A stretch of 64,000 nt of DNA from Flavobacterium gilvum (GTDB lineage Bacteria > Bacteroidota > Bacteroidia > Flavobacteriales > Flavobacteriaceae), in assembly GCF_001761465.1 (NCBI RefSeq), contig NZ_CP017479.1:4278001-4342000 (forward strand), written 5' to 3'. How positions within the stretch are numbered: the stretch's first letter is position 1; the number at the start of each line of letters is the position of its first letter. The translations under genes and the position numbers were made by a program. Below are positions 8,884-16,701 of this stretch, piece by piece. Under the pieces are notes generated by a model. That model made no database searches and was not told where the DNA came from. It worked only from the letters and a program-made list of their open reading frames with translations.

Positions 8884-9981
8884 TTAATCATTAAAATAAA
8901 ACCCTGCAGGAATAACTCCAACTGAGAATGTTTTTTCTAATGTACCAACAGATGGCGAGGTTAATGCATAAACATATACTTTTCCATTATGTTGATAATC
9001 TCCCGCATCGCCAACATAGATATGATTTCCATGAACTGCAAAACTATACACGCCGTAAACTCCCTGCGATGTTGTGCTAAATGCAGCTGTTGTAGGCAAA
9101 GCTGTTGCAGTTGCACTCATTTTGTAAACATCAGAGTCGACAGTATAAAACACATCGGAACCGTTCAAAACCAAATTTGTTAAATGTTTTTTCACATCCG
9201 AATAAGCAATCGTACTTGTCACTGTATTGTTTGCCAAACTCACTTTTACGATTCGTCCAGCGGTTTCTGCCAAAGGAGTACTTACATAACTTGGGTTTCC
9301 AGAACACGCCACCCACAAAGTCCCATCTTTTATTTCCATACTTTCTGGAACATCTCCAACTGTGATTGTGGTAGAAACCGTACTCGAAGCAGCGTCAATA
9401 ACCGAAACTTTATTCCCATAACTGTATCCGCCTTTGTGGGCTACGTACAATTTTCCAGAATTGGCAATGATTCTTTCAGGACCTTCCACAACCGGAATGG
9501 AGCTCGATACTTTTTTGGCGTTTAAATCAATTACGGCAACATAATCATCTGTCGCAACACTTCCGTCACCCCAGTTGGTAACGTATCCTTTGCCATTTGC
9601 GAAAGCGATAAATCTCGGATTTTTTAGCCCCGTGCTGATGCTTCCAAGACTTTTCAAAGTATAGCGGTTCACGATTTCTATCTTGTTACTCGCATTAAGA
9701 ACGATATAGGCATTATCACCGTTAAAACCAATATCCTGACCGGTATCACCCAAAGTAATTGTTGGGTTTACCACCGAAAAAATATCATTTTGAGCAGTTG
9801 CAAAATCCGAAGAAACATAGGAAACCGAAGCGTCGTTATGACCAAACCCTCCCTGGTTCAAAATCAAAAATCCATTATCATAACTTCCCAAAGGTGTATC
9901 ATCATTGGTATCATCATTGGTACAAGACACAAAAAACAAAGAAGATATTAGCCCTGTTAAAACTAGTTTACTAAAATTCAT
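8884..9981 (-). CDS. BtuG-like surface beta-propeller lipoprotein (YncE/DUF5074 type)
   Basis: A 365-residue lipoprotein (lipobox VSCTN, Cys20, followed by an Asp-rich spacer typical of surface export in Bacteroidetes). It consists of repeated blades such as VAVIDLNAKKVSSSIPVVEG, VSVIDAASSTVSTTITVGD and IEIVNRYTLKSLGSISTG, i.e. a seven-bladed YncE/DUF5074-type propeller. It starts 4 bp after the btuB stop and lies downstream of a cobalamin riboswitch. In Bacteroides, surface propellers of this kind (BtuG) bind B12 tightly and pass it to BtuB. The same job is inferred here from fold and operon position. Confidence 0.82.
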   Translation of the reverse strand: MNFSKLVLTGLISSLFFVSCTNDDTNDDTPLGSYDNGFLILNQGGFGHNDASVSYVSSDFATAQNDIFSVVNPTITLGDTGQDIGFNGDNAYIVLNASNKIEIVNRYTLKSLGSISTGLKNPRFIAFANGKGYVTNWGDGSVATDDYVAVIDLNAKKVSSSIPVVEGPERIIANSGKLYVAHKGGYSYGNKVSVIDAASSTVSTTITVGDVPESMEIKDGTLWVACSGNPSYVSTPLAETAGRIVKVSLANNTVTSTIAYSDVKKHLTNLVLNGSDVFYTVDSDVYKMSATATALPTTAAFSTTSQGVYGVYSFAVHGNHIYVGDAGDYQHNGKVYVYALTSPSVGTLEKTFSVGVIPAGFYFND

Positions 9982-9985
9982 TGTA

Positions 9986-11833
9986 TTAAAATTTAAAGGT
10001 TAGGTTGATTAAAAAATTTCTGCCCGGCATATAATGCTGAGATATACTTTGATAATTCTGATTAAAAAGATTCAATGCCTGCACGCCTATTTTGCAGGTA
10101 TATTTGTTGCCAAAATCATAAAAAACACCCAAATTGGAAACCCAATATTCTTTGACTAAATGGTATTTTTGCGAAGGTGTCGTAACCGCTCCGTTAAATA
10201 AAAACTGATACGTAGCCGATATTTTTTTATACGAATAAGAAACATTCGAATTCAATTTGTGATAAGGAACATAATTTAATTGTTCTCCCGTGTCAACATT
10301 TTCAGAAACGGTGTAGGCATAACTGGCGTTTAGCGCAACGTTATTTTTTCCAAAAGAATTTGACCAACCCAAATTCGTTTCAGAACCATAACTGTTTACT
10401 CTATCAATATTTTCGGGTGTCCAATTGCTTCCATCCAAAGGAGCCCACCGAATTAAATCTTTTATTTTTATAAAATAAACCGTTTCAGACAGTGTGAATT
10501 TTTTATAAGTAAAAACATTTCCAATCTCAGCCTGATAGGAGCTTTCCGGCTTTAAATCAGGATTTCCACCTGTTTCCCAATACAAATCATTAAAAGTTGG
10601 AATCCTGAAGTTTCTCGAAACATTGAATTTTAAATTATAAAAGGAATTGAATTTATAAGAAGTCCCCAACGAAAACAAAAACGGACTGTCATAATCCGAA
10701 GTTGCTTCTTTTCGGAAACCCAATTCGCTTTGCCATTTTTCATTATGCTGTTCCACCGCTTTGATAGAAAGACCTCCTATTTGTCGTGTATTATTACCAA
10801 AACTGGTTCCGAAACCTTTCGTTCTATTGTAATCCAAAATCCCGTTTAGTTTGATAAAATCGGTCACTTTATACCCCAAATCCATTTTGGCAATAAAAGA
10901 TTCTGACTTTCCAAAACTAAAATCATCACTTTCAATATTTTCAAAATATTGGTATTGTTCTGAGAGATAAGCTACTTTATAATTACTGCTGAAGCGATTT
11001 TTGGAAGTTGAATATTCCAAAAGATTTCTACTAAATGTGTTAACGTATTTTGTTTTAGAATCGGATTCGGAAATTAAAGAAAGATTTCTATCAGTGTCCG
11101 AAGATTGGCTGTAAAAAGCAAGGACAGCATTTGGTTTTATTTTGTATCCAATATTGGCATACAAATTCGTAGTGGCGTATTGCCCATTTTCGTTTTTCCG
11201 TTGCACTCCATCCCAAGTATATTGATTTACGTAGGGATAATCATTATCCGAGCTGTTTCTAGAAAACCCCACTTGCGTGCTCCATTTTTTGTTTGAAACC
11301 GCCATTTTATAATTCACACCAACTGTATTGAAGCTACCATAATCCAAGCGTAAATCGTTTTCGAATTTGTTTTTAAAAACCAAATCGTTGTTTAAATGAA
11401 CCGTTCCACCAATGGCTCCGCTTCCGTAACTTACGCTGCCTCCACCCGCTTTTATGCTTACAGAATTAAAATCGGGAGCGGTAAAAGTATTGAAATCGGT
11501 ACTGCCGTTAAGTTGCGAATTGACATTTATTCCGTTCCAGATTACTGCGGTTTGAGAGGCCGTCGTTCCCCTAAAAGAAACGGTTGACAACATTCCGCGA
11601 CCGTATTCTTTGAAATAAAGCACACTGTTATAATTCAGCAAATTGGTAAGCGAAGATTGATTTTTGTTTATAACCGAATCATTGAGAATCTGAATCGATT
11701 GCGATTTATTATTGGAATACAAAGTTCGGTCTGAAACTACAACTTCTTTTAAGTTGTTTATAGCACCATTTTGCGCCGAAATCAATTGGCACAGCAATAC
11801 AAAAATGCTTATATACAGTTTTTTTATAGTCAT
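9986..11833 (-). CDS. btuB: TonB-dependent vitamin B12 receptor, BtuB-like
   Basis: A 615-residue TonB-dependent receptor with signal peptide (ending QLISAQ), a TonB-box-like LKEVVVSD at about residue 28, a plug domain (VSFRGTTASQTAVIWNGINV; YGSGAIGGTVHLNN) and a barrel ending in LINLTFKF. It lacks the CarboxypepD_reg domain found on the SusC-type receptors in this window. A cobalamin riboswitch lies about 43 bp upstream. B12-processing genes lie directly beyond it, and a BtuG-like lipoprotein gene follows 4 bp downstream. Together these identify it as the corrinoid receptor, repressed when B12 is plentiful. Confidence 0.9.
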   Translation of the reverse strand: MTIKKLYISIFVLLCQLISAQNGAINNLKEVVVSDRTLYSNNKSQSIQILNDSVINKNQSSLTNLLNYNSVLYFKEYGRGMLSTVSFRGTTASQTAVIWNGINVNSQLNGSTDFNTFTAPDFNSVSIKAGGGSVSYGSGAIGGTVHLNNDLVFKNKFENDLRLDYGSFNTVGVNYKMAVSNKKWSTQVGFSRNSSDNDYPYVNQYTWDGVQRKNENGQYATTNLYANIGYKIKPNAVLAFYSQSSDTDRNLSLISESDSKTKYVNTFSRNLLEYSTSKNRFSSNYKVAYLSEQYQYFENIESDDFSFGKSESFIAKMDLGYKVTDFIKLNGILDYNRTKGFGTSFGNNTRQIGGLSIKAVEQHNEKWQSELGFRKEATSDYDSPFLFSLGTSYKFNSFYNLKFNVSRNFRIPTFNDLYWETGGNPDLKPESSYQAEIGNVFTYKKFTLSETVYFIKIKDLIRWAPLDGSNWTPENIDRVNSYGSETNLGWSNSFGKNNVALNASYAYTVSENVDTGEQLNYVPYHKLNSNVSYSYKKISATYQFLFNGAVTTPSQKYHLVKEYWVSNLGVFYDFGNKYTCKIGVQALNLFNQNYQSISQHYMPGRNFLINLTFKF

Positions 11834-11875
11834 AATTCCAGAACCTTTTTTCCCGAAAGCTCGATATTAGTTAAG

Positions 11876-12115
11876 AAAAAAGGCAGGTCTCCTGGCTTGC
11901 GTCTTGTTGTTGACCTTCCCATCTCGTCTTAGGACGAGACAGTGGTTTTGTAGATAACAACAAGCTTGATAGCTTACAGTTGCGGGAACAGCGCAAGATT
12001 TTTGAATTTTAATTTTAGAATTTTGATTTTAGATTTAAAATCATAAATCGCTAATCAGCAATCTTCAATCACTTGCTTCCCTTTTAATGTGTTTTCAAAA
12101 AAAGCAAAAACACAA
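11876..12115 (-). promoter_or_regulatory. Cobalamin riboswitch upstream of btuB
   Basis: Read on the minus strand, the conserved blocks appear in the right order: AAAAGGGAA with GCAAGTGA (about 12070-12087), the B12-box type GCGCTGTTCCCGCAACTG (about 11977-11994), then CCACTG, GGGAAGG, and AAGCCAGGAGACCTGCC at the 3' end (11882-11898). It lies about 43 bp before the btuB ATG, so it controls btuB and the BtuG-like gene. The variable region between the GGGAA block and the B12 box is enlarged to about 75 nt. It is made of a GATT-type repeat that also occurs elsewhere in the window. Confidence 0.93.
12034..12071. repeat. GATT-type dispersed repeat inside the riboswitch
   Basis: AAAATCATAAATCGCTAATC followed by AGCAATCTTCAATC has the same AATC-N3-AATCGYTAATC pattern as the copies at 13112-13159 (inside cobS) and 22479-22517 (end of trmL). 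It occupies the variable part of the cobalamin riboswitch. Confidence 0.65.
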
Positions 12116-12234
12116 CCTTAATTCGATTGCAAAGATAATGTTAAAAAAAACGAAAATTAAAACTAATGAAGCTTTTTAATTTTAAAATAAAAATAACTAT
12201 TAATTTATCAGTCTTTTACAGACACGAAATTACT

Positions 12235-12771
12235 TTACATTTCACCTTTAATCACAACTCCATAATCCAACTGTGTTGTGAAAGCCTCCTGCAAAGGAAG
12301 ATTATTTATCTTGCATAAAATACTTCGAATTACTCCAGAATGAGCAACGATGATTACTGGCTTTGTGTGCTTTTTCGAAAGCTTATTATCTAAAAATTCC
12401 CGAACCCTGAAATCCAATTCAACAAACGATTCTCCATTGGGCACATTCACATTGACAAAATCTTCCATCCAAGGATCCAAAACTTCACGGGGAATGGCAT
12501 CCCAACTTTTTAGTTCCCAATCCCCAAAATGCATTTCCATCAGTCTAGAATCTTCAATAATGGATTCTATTTTAGAGTTTTTTTGAATATGCCTAGCCAA
12601 AATAGTACAACGTTGCAACGGACTTGAATATAAAACGGCTTCTTGAGGCAATTGACTTAAAATGGATTCAAAAATTGCATCGTAAGGCTCGCGAATTCCA
12701 ACATCACTCTGCCCGTAGCAAATTCCTTTTTCACAAACCGTTTCGGTGTGACGCACTAAATAAACTTCCAT
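12235..12771 (-). CDS. cobC: Alpha-ribazole-5'-phosphate phosphatase / histidine phosphatase
   Basis: A 178-residue histidine-phosphatase family protein. The phosphohistidine motif is RHTET at residues 7-11, and the second catalytic histidine is in VAHSGVIRS near residue 143. SSPLQRC and EMHFGDWE match the phosphoglycerate mutase-like fold. It overlaps cobS by 16 bp and is the last gene of a cob cluster, which points to CobC: removal of the 5'-phosphate from alpha-ribazole phosphate or adenosylcobalamin phosphate at the end of nucleotide-loop assembly. Without this context it could only be called a generic histidine phosphatase. Confidence 0.87.
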   Translation of the reverse strand: MEVYLVRHTETVCEKGICYGQSDVGIREPYDAIFESILSQLPQEAVLYSSPLQRCTILARHIQKNSKIESIIEDSRLMEMHFGDWELKSWDAIPREVLDPWMEDFVNVNVPNGESFVELDFRVREFLDNKLSKKHTKPVIIVAHSGVIRSILCKINNLPLQEAFTTQLDYGVVIKGEM

Positions 12772-13553
12772 ATTCCGATAATTGACAGATAAAAAATCAC
12801 TTCACACACCTGTTGCGTAGCTCCCAAACAATCTCCTGTATAACCGTCTATCCATTTTTGAAAATAACGGGCAAGAAAAAACCGAGTCACAAAAACAGGT
12901 ACCAAAGCCAACAGCAATTGCCATTGAAAAAAAGACAAAACGACAAGTGGCAGCAATCCAAAGAAAGTCGCTCCTACTACTTCTTTCCAAGTAAACTTTT
13001 GAGCAATCGGTTTGCTTTTGCTCGATGCGTCCTCTCTTGAATATTCGTGAGTAAAAACAATAGAAATAGCGGCCAAACGGCTTACCGAATGGGCGGAAAC
13101 AAATATTAGTAGATTGCAGATTGTTGATTCTAGATTAACGATTTCTGATTTTGAAATCGCACTAAAAATTGCTTCAAATTTCAACAAAAACAATAAAACC
13201 AAACCAATAGCCCCATAAGCTCCAATAGAGCTATCTTTCATTATGGTTAAGATTTTCTCCTTAGTCCAACCTCCACCAAAACCATCACAGACATCAGCAA
13301 AGCCATCTTCGTGAAAAGCTCCTGTAGTCAAAATTCCAGCTATGATTGAAAGAATTACAGCAATTTCATTGGAAAACAATACTGCGGAAAAATAATAAAC
13401 CAAAAAAGAAATTCCGCCAACTATCCAGCCAATCAAAGGAAAATAACGTGATGCTTTGTTTAAATAATCAGGATTATGGTCGATGTTTTTAGGACACGGA
13501 ATTCGGGTGTAGAACATCATTGCCGTGAAAAATATATGTAATTGTTTTTTCAT
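12756..13553 (-). CDS. cobS: Adenosylcobinamide-GDP ribazoletransferase
   Basis: A 265-residue polytopic membrane enzyme that joins adenosylcobinamide-GDP to alpha-ribazole (phosphate), giving adenosylcobalamin (phosphate). The family signatures are FYTRIPCP near the N-terminus, GAFHEDGFADVCDGFGGG (metal-binding acidic motif, about residues 78-95), MKDSSIGAYGAIGLVLLFLL and YTGDCLGATQQ near the C-terminus. It overlaps cobC. Residues about 132-148 (SKSEIVNLESTICNLLIF) are encoded by a GATT-type repeat that also occurs in intergenic DNA, so this stretch looks like an in-frame insertion in a loop between membrane helices. The frame is otherwise intact. Confidence 0.92.
   Translation of the reverse strand: MKKQLHIFFTAMMFYTRIPCPKNIDHNPDYLNKASRYFPLIGWIVGGISFLVYYFSAVLFSNEIAVILSIIAGILTTGAFHEDGFADVCDGFGGGWTKEKILTIMKDSSIGAYGAIGLVLLFLLKFEAIFSAISKSEIVNLESTICNLLIFVSAHSVSRLAAISIVFTHEYSREDASSKSKPIAQKFTWKEVVGATFFGLLPLVVLSFFQWQLLLALVPVFVTRFFLARYFQKWIDGYTGDCLGATQQVCEVIFYLSIIGIWKFI
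13112..13159. repeat. GATT-type dispersed repeat inside the cobS coding sequence
   Basis: On the minus strand this stretch reads AATC-N3-AATCGTTAATC-N-type repeats matching the copies at 12034-12071 and 22479-22517. It is in frame with cobS and encodes about 16 residues with no counterpart that I recall in the CobS family. Confidence 0.6.
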
Positions 13554-13603
13554 TTTTTATTTAGTATTTACAATAAAATCGACTAAATCATTCGAAATCA
13601 ATC

Positions 13604-14044
13604 TCATTTATACTCAATCTTTTTAAACCCAAATTTTAGAATAAATTCATCATATTCTTCTTGAAATGTTTTCTTTTTATGATGTTCCTCTTGATTTTTG
13701 ATATAATTTCTAACTTTATCAATGACCGATTCTGAAACCGAAACTGCAAAATATTCATCCTGCCACTGAAATTGTTCTTTAGTCAATCCATTTTTGTTAA
13801 TCCAAAAAGAAGATTCTCCTTTTATAAGTTGCATTACTTTTTGAATATTCTGATCAACACCCAATGAAATTAAACAATGACAATGATCTGAATATCCGTT
13901 TATAAAATCAATAAAAATTCCTTTTTGAATTGAGTTTTCTCTTATATGATTCCAAACTTTTTGGCGCAATTCAATGGAATCTAAATACGGAATTCTGTTT
14001 TTAGTACTCCAAACACAGTGAATATAGACTTTTACAAATGGCAT
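13604..14044 (-). CDS. REP-associated tyrosine transposase (RAYT, IS200-like Y1 family)
   Basis: A 146-residue Y1-type HUH nuclease. The metal-binding HUH motif is H54-C-H56 (SDHCHCLISL), and the catalytic tyrosine is Tyr114 in VRNYIKNQEEHH, the usual RAYT arrangement; the length is normal for the group. The gene is intact. It lies between cobS (50 bp downstream) and bluB-cobT, with about 350 bp of palindromic repeats upstream, as expected for a RAYT with its REP sequences. It probably processes these palindromes as single-stranded DNA. There are no passenger genes and no clear insertion sequence ends. It splits the cob gene cluster. Confidence 0.87.
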   Translation of the reverse strand: MPFVKVYIHCVWSTKNRIPYLDSIELRQKVWNHIRENSIQKGIFIDFINGYSDHCHCLISLGVDQNIQKVMQLIKGESSFWINKNGLTKEQFQWQDEYFAVSVSESVIDKVRNYIKNQEEHHKKKTFQEEYDEFILKFGFKKIEYK

Positions 14045-14072
14045 TCTAATATTTTTAGTTGTTTATTTTTTT

Positions 14073-14390
14073 TTGGCTAAAGCCAATCTAGATATTTCTA
14101 TTTTATATCCAATAGCTAAAGCTATTGGCAATTCAATATTTTGTTCCTCAATTGCCTCAATATTTATTTAAACCAATATACTTTCCAATCATAAACCCAT
14201 ATTAAATTGACTCCAGATTTATCTTTTATATACAATCTTTAAAGCTTATTGCAATTCAATATTTTGTTCCTCAATTGCCTCCAGATTTACCAAAATAATA
14301 TTCTTTCCAATCAGAAATCCTATTTTGAATTGCCTCCAGATTTATCTGGAGGAATTAAATTAACATTTGCTTCAAATTGGCTTTAGCCAA
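14073..14390. repeat. REP-type palindrome array next to the RAYT gene
   Basis: The region is bounded by two 14-bp palindromes, TTGGCTAAAGCCAA (14073-14086) and TTGGCTTTAGCCAA (14377-14390). Inside are the palindrome CCAATAGCTAAAGCTATTGG (14109-14128) and TCCAGATTTATCTGGA (14336-14351). Two degenerate tandem copies of a roughly 122-bp unit start at 14128 and 14251; their first 31 bp are identical. No ORF fits. This is the only content of the 354-bp gap between the RAYT gene and bluB-cobT. Confidence 0.85.
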
Positions 14391-14398
14391 AAGAACAA

Positions 14399-16078
14399 CT
14401 ACTCTTTTTTGCTAATTCCCGCCGATTCAAAACTAGCCATTTCATTCAGGAAACAAACCGCCGATTGGATAATTGGAAATGCCACCGCACAACCTGTTCC
14501 TTCACCCAAACGCAAATCTAATTGCAGCAACGGCTGAACATCCAGATAATTCAATATTTTTTGATGCCCTTGTTCGGCTGAGGAATGACAAAATATGGCA
14601 TTTTCTTTAATTGAAGGATTCATTTTATAAGCGATTAAAAAAGCCACCGTACAAATAAAACCATCTACCAAAATGAGCATATTATTTTGTTTCGCCTGAA
14701 GCATTCCACCCGCGATTTGCATAATTTCGAATCCTCCAAAATAGGCCAACTTACTTTGTAAATCATTTGGGCCGTTGTAATTTTTCAAAGCTTTTTTCAG
14801 GATATTTTGTTTCTGAATTAATTTTTCGTCAACAACACCAGTTCCTTTTCCGACGCAGTCTTCGATTGGTAATTCCAAAAGAATACTCATCAAGACTGAA
14901 GCTGTCGAAGTATTGCCAATTCCCATTTCGCCAAAACCGATGCAATTACAACCCGTTTCAAAAATTGAATTCACGATTGCTGCCCCTTTAGTAAAACACA
15001 AATTCAATTCAATCTCACTCATTGCCGGACCATGCAAAAACGATTGTGTTCCCTTCCCTATTTTGGCTGAAACCAGATTGGCATTAGTCGGAAAATCGTA
15101 ATTTACACCCGAGTCTACGATTGTTAAGGCGATATCATTTTGTTTGCAAAACACATTGATAGCCGCTCCTCCTTCGATAAAATTAGCCACCATTTGCCTC
15201 GTAACATCTTGCGGATAAGCGCTAACACCGTGATTTCCAATTCCGTGATCGGCGGCGAAAACAACAATATTGGGTTTTGTTATTATTGGTTCCAATGTTT
15301 GGAAAACGCTACCGATTTGTTTCGCCAAACATTCCAAAACACCAAGTGAGCCTAAAGGTTTGGTTTTATTGTCTATTTTTTTCTCAAGAGATTCTTTTAT
15401 AGTGTAATTATCTGGAAGTGATTCCTTCGTTCCTCGCAATGACTCAGGAACCGAAATAGGAATAGAAACTGAAATTTCTTCCACAAAAGGTCTTTCTGCT
15501 TTTTGTTTCCAATTCAATTGTTGCAACATGGGTTGGTTGTCATAATTGGTTGCGGGTTTGCCTACGCAAAAATACCCCAAAGGCTCAATATTTTCTGGTA
15601 ATCCCAAAAGTTGTTTGAATTGATAGTAATTTAGAATCGAAACCCAACCCATAGAATAACCTTGCTCTGTGAGTGACAGCCAAATGTTTTGAGCAGCACA
15701 AACTGCACTAAATTTTATAGCTTCATTGCTCCCGACAGTTCCTATCGTAAAATTATTCAAAACCGAACGGTCATAACAAATCACCAATCCAAGTGGCGCT
15801 TCCTCAATCGCTTCCAATTTTAAAGCTTTGTATTGTACTTTTTGAAAATCATCATCCGTTAAATTTGAAGCTTTATGGTCGTAATCCAAAAAAAGTTCTT
15901 TTATCGCTTTTTTTATCGCATCCGATTTGATGAGATAATATCTAGTAGCATCTGTCAATCCAACTGATGGCGCGCAATGTCCTGCCTGCAATGCTCTTTG
16001 AACTACTTCATCAGGAATTACATCGTTTGTAAAATGGCGGGTGTCACGGCGTGATTTTATAATTTCATCTAATGTCAT
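14399..16078 (-). CDS. cobT: BluB-CobT fusion: DMB synthase + nicotinate-nucleotide:DMB phosphoribosyltransferase
   Basis: A 559-residue bifunctional protein. Residues 1 to about 208 are BluB, a flavin-destroying nitroreductase-fold enzyme that makes 5,6-dimethylbenzimidazole from FMNH2 and O2 (SRRDTRHF, HCAPSVGLTDATRY, GYSMGWVSIL, LGYFCVGKPA). From about 230 on it is CobT, which converts DMB to alpha-ribazole phosphate (NKTKPLGSLG, FAADHGIGNHGVSAYPQ, GFGEMGIGNTSTAS, LGEGTGCAVAFPI). The two active sites are consecutive in the pathway, so channelling of DMB is plausible. The linker (residues 210-222) is encoded by a dispersed repeat. The ATG at 16078 matches BluB starts; a longer start at 16153 would add residues encoded by a hairpin repeat. 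Confidence 0.9.
   Translation of the reverse strand: MTLDEIIKSRRDTRHFTNDVIPDEVVQRALQAGHCAPSVGLTDATRYYLIKSDAIKKAIKELFLDYDHKASNLTDDDFQKVQYKALKLEAIEEAPLGLVICYDRSVLNNFTIGTVGSNEAIKFSAVCAAQNIWLSLTEQGYSMGWVSILNYYQFKQLLGLPENIEPLGYFCVGKPATNYDNQPMLQQLNWKQKAERPFVEEISVSIPISVPESLRGTKESLPDNYTIKESLEKKIDNKTKPLGSLGVLECLAKQIGSVFQTLEPIITKPNIVVFAADHGIGNHGVSAYPQDVTRQMVANFIEGGAAINVFCKQNDIALTIVDSGVNYDFPTNANLVSAKIGKGTQSFLHGPAMSEIELNLCFTKGAAIVNSIFETGCNCIGFGEMGIGNTSTASVLMSILLELPIEDCVGKGTGVVDEKLIQKQNILKKALKNYNGPNDLQSKLAYFGGFEIMQIAGGMLQAKQNNMLILVDGFICTVAFLIAYKMNPSIKENAIFCHSSAEQGHQKILNYLDVQPLLQLDLRLGEGTGCAVAFPIIQSAVCFLNEMASFESAGISKKE
15420..15446. repeat. Dispersed repeat copy captured in the BluB-CobT linker
   Basis: GATTCCTTCGTTCCTCGCAATGAC-type sequence differs from the intergenic copies at 31904-31928, 31980-32004 and 42708-42730 by one inserted and about one substituted base. 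On the coding strand it yields SLRGTKES, the peptide that such repeats typically produce when they fall inside genes. Confidence 0.8.
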
Positions 16079-16092
16079 TATGTGCAGTTTTT

Positions 16093-16174
16093 GCGTTAGG
16101 GATGGAAGCGGCATCCTATTGTGGCGGGGTTCGCCACAATAGATATAGCGCACAGCCCGACCCTTGGGGAACGC
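16093..16174 (+). ncRNA. Structured hairpin element, copy 1 (Flavo-1-like)
   Basis: An outer pair GCGTT (16093-16097) / AACGC (16170-16174) encloses the conserved flank AGGGATGGAAGCGGCATCC. Next comes a variable hairpin with 10-bp arms (TATTGTGGCG 16117-16126 / CGCCACAATA 16132-16141), and then the conserved flank GATATAGCG...AGCCCGACCC. It lies between cobU and bluB-cobT, on the strand opposite to them. Three further copies share the flanks but not the hairpin sequence. I associate the pattern with the Flavo-1 RNA motif from memory; a covariance-model search would decide. Confidence 0.6.
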
Positions 16175-16190
16175 CCAAATTTATAAAATT

Positions 16191-16700
16191 CTATTCTTTT
16201 ATTTTTACTGGAATCCCGGAAACCATCAACACGACGGTATCGGCTTTTTGGGCTATGTATTGATTCATCCAACCTTGCAATTCGACAAATTTTCTTCCAA
16301 TATGGGTTTCGGCGTGAACTCCCATTCCTATTTCGTTAGTCACAATAATGATTGTTGCATTTTCCTGTTTCGCAATAGCATCAAATTCGGCTTTGGCTTG
16401 TTCCAAACTTAGGGCAACGTCATTTTTTGTATCTACAAAAAAATTAGTCAGCCAAAGCGTCACACAATCGACAATAGCTACTTTTCCGGAGAAATCTATT
16501 TCGCTCAGATGTTTTTCTTTCTCTATGTTTATCCAATGTTCTTCACGGTCTTTTTGGTGGCGATCGATGCGTTTTTGGAAATCTTCATCCCACTTTCGGG
16601 CGGTTGCCACGTACATTGGTTTTTCGGATAATTCTTTGGATAATTTCTCTGCATAACTGCTTTTTCCGGAACGTTCTCCGCCTGTTATTAAATATATCAT
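16191..16700 (-). CDS. cobU: Adenosylcobinamide kinase / adenosylcobinamide-phosphate guanylyltransferase
   Basis: A 169-residue bifunctional enzyme that phosphorylates adenosylcobinamide and then transfers GMP to it, activating the corrinoid for CobS. The P-loop GGERSGKS lies at residues 7-14; EHWINIEKEKHL and AIVDCVTLWLTN are typical CobU segments, and IIVTNEIGMGVHAE is the conserved C-terminal part. The ATG at 16700 gives the normal N-terminus; an upstream ATG at 16739 would add 13 residues taken from the neighbouring pseudogene tail. It is the first gene of the cob run (cobU, bluB-cobT, cobS, cobC), with a 112-bp gap holding a hairpin element before bluB-cobT. Confidence 0.93.
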   Translation of the reverse strand: MIYLITGGERSGKSSYAEKLSKELSEKPMYVATARKWDEDFQKRIDRHQKDREEHWINIEKEKHLSEIDFSGKVAIVDCVTLWLTNFFVDTKNDVALSLEQAKAEFDAIAKQENATIIIVTNEIGMGVHAETHIGRKFVELQGWMNQYIAQKADTVVLMVSGIPVKIKE

Positions 16701-16701
16701 T

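Noticed and set aside
9105..9525. Several overlapping open frames opposite the BtuG-like gene
   Set aside because: They run antisense to a well-supported lipoprotein propeller and have no recognisable domain.
13604..14390. Complete insertion sequence around the RAYT gene
   Set aside because: There are no matching ends on the cobS side; RAYT genes usually act on scattered palindromes rather than move as IS.
16079..16153. N-terminal extension of BluB-CobT
   Set aside because: The extra 25 residues are encoded by the hairpin element, and BluB proteins begin near the ATG at 16078.
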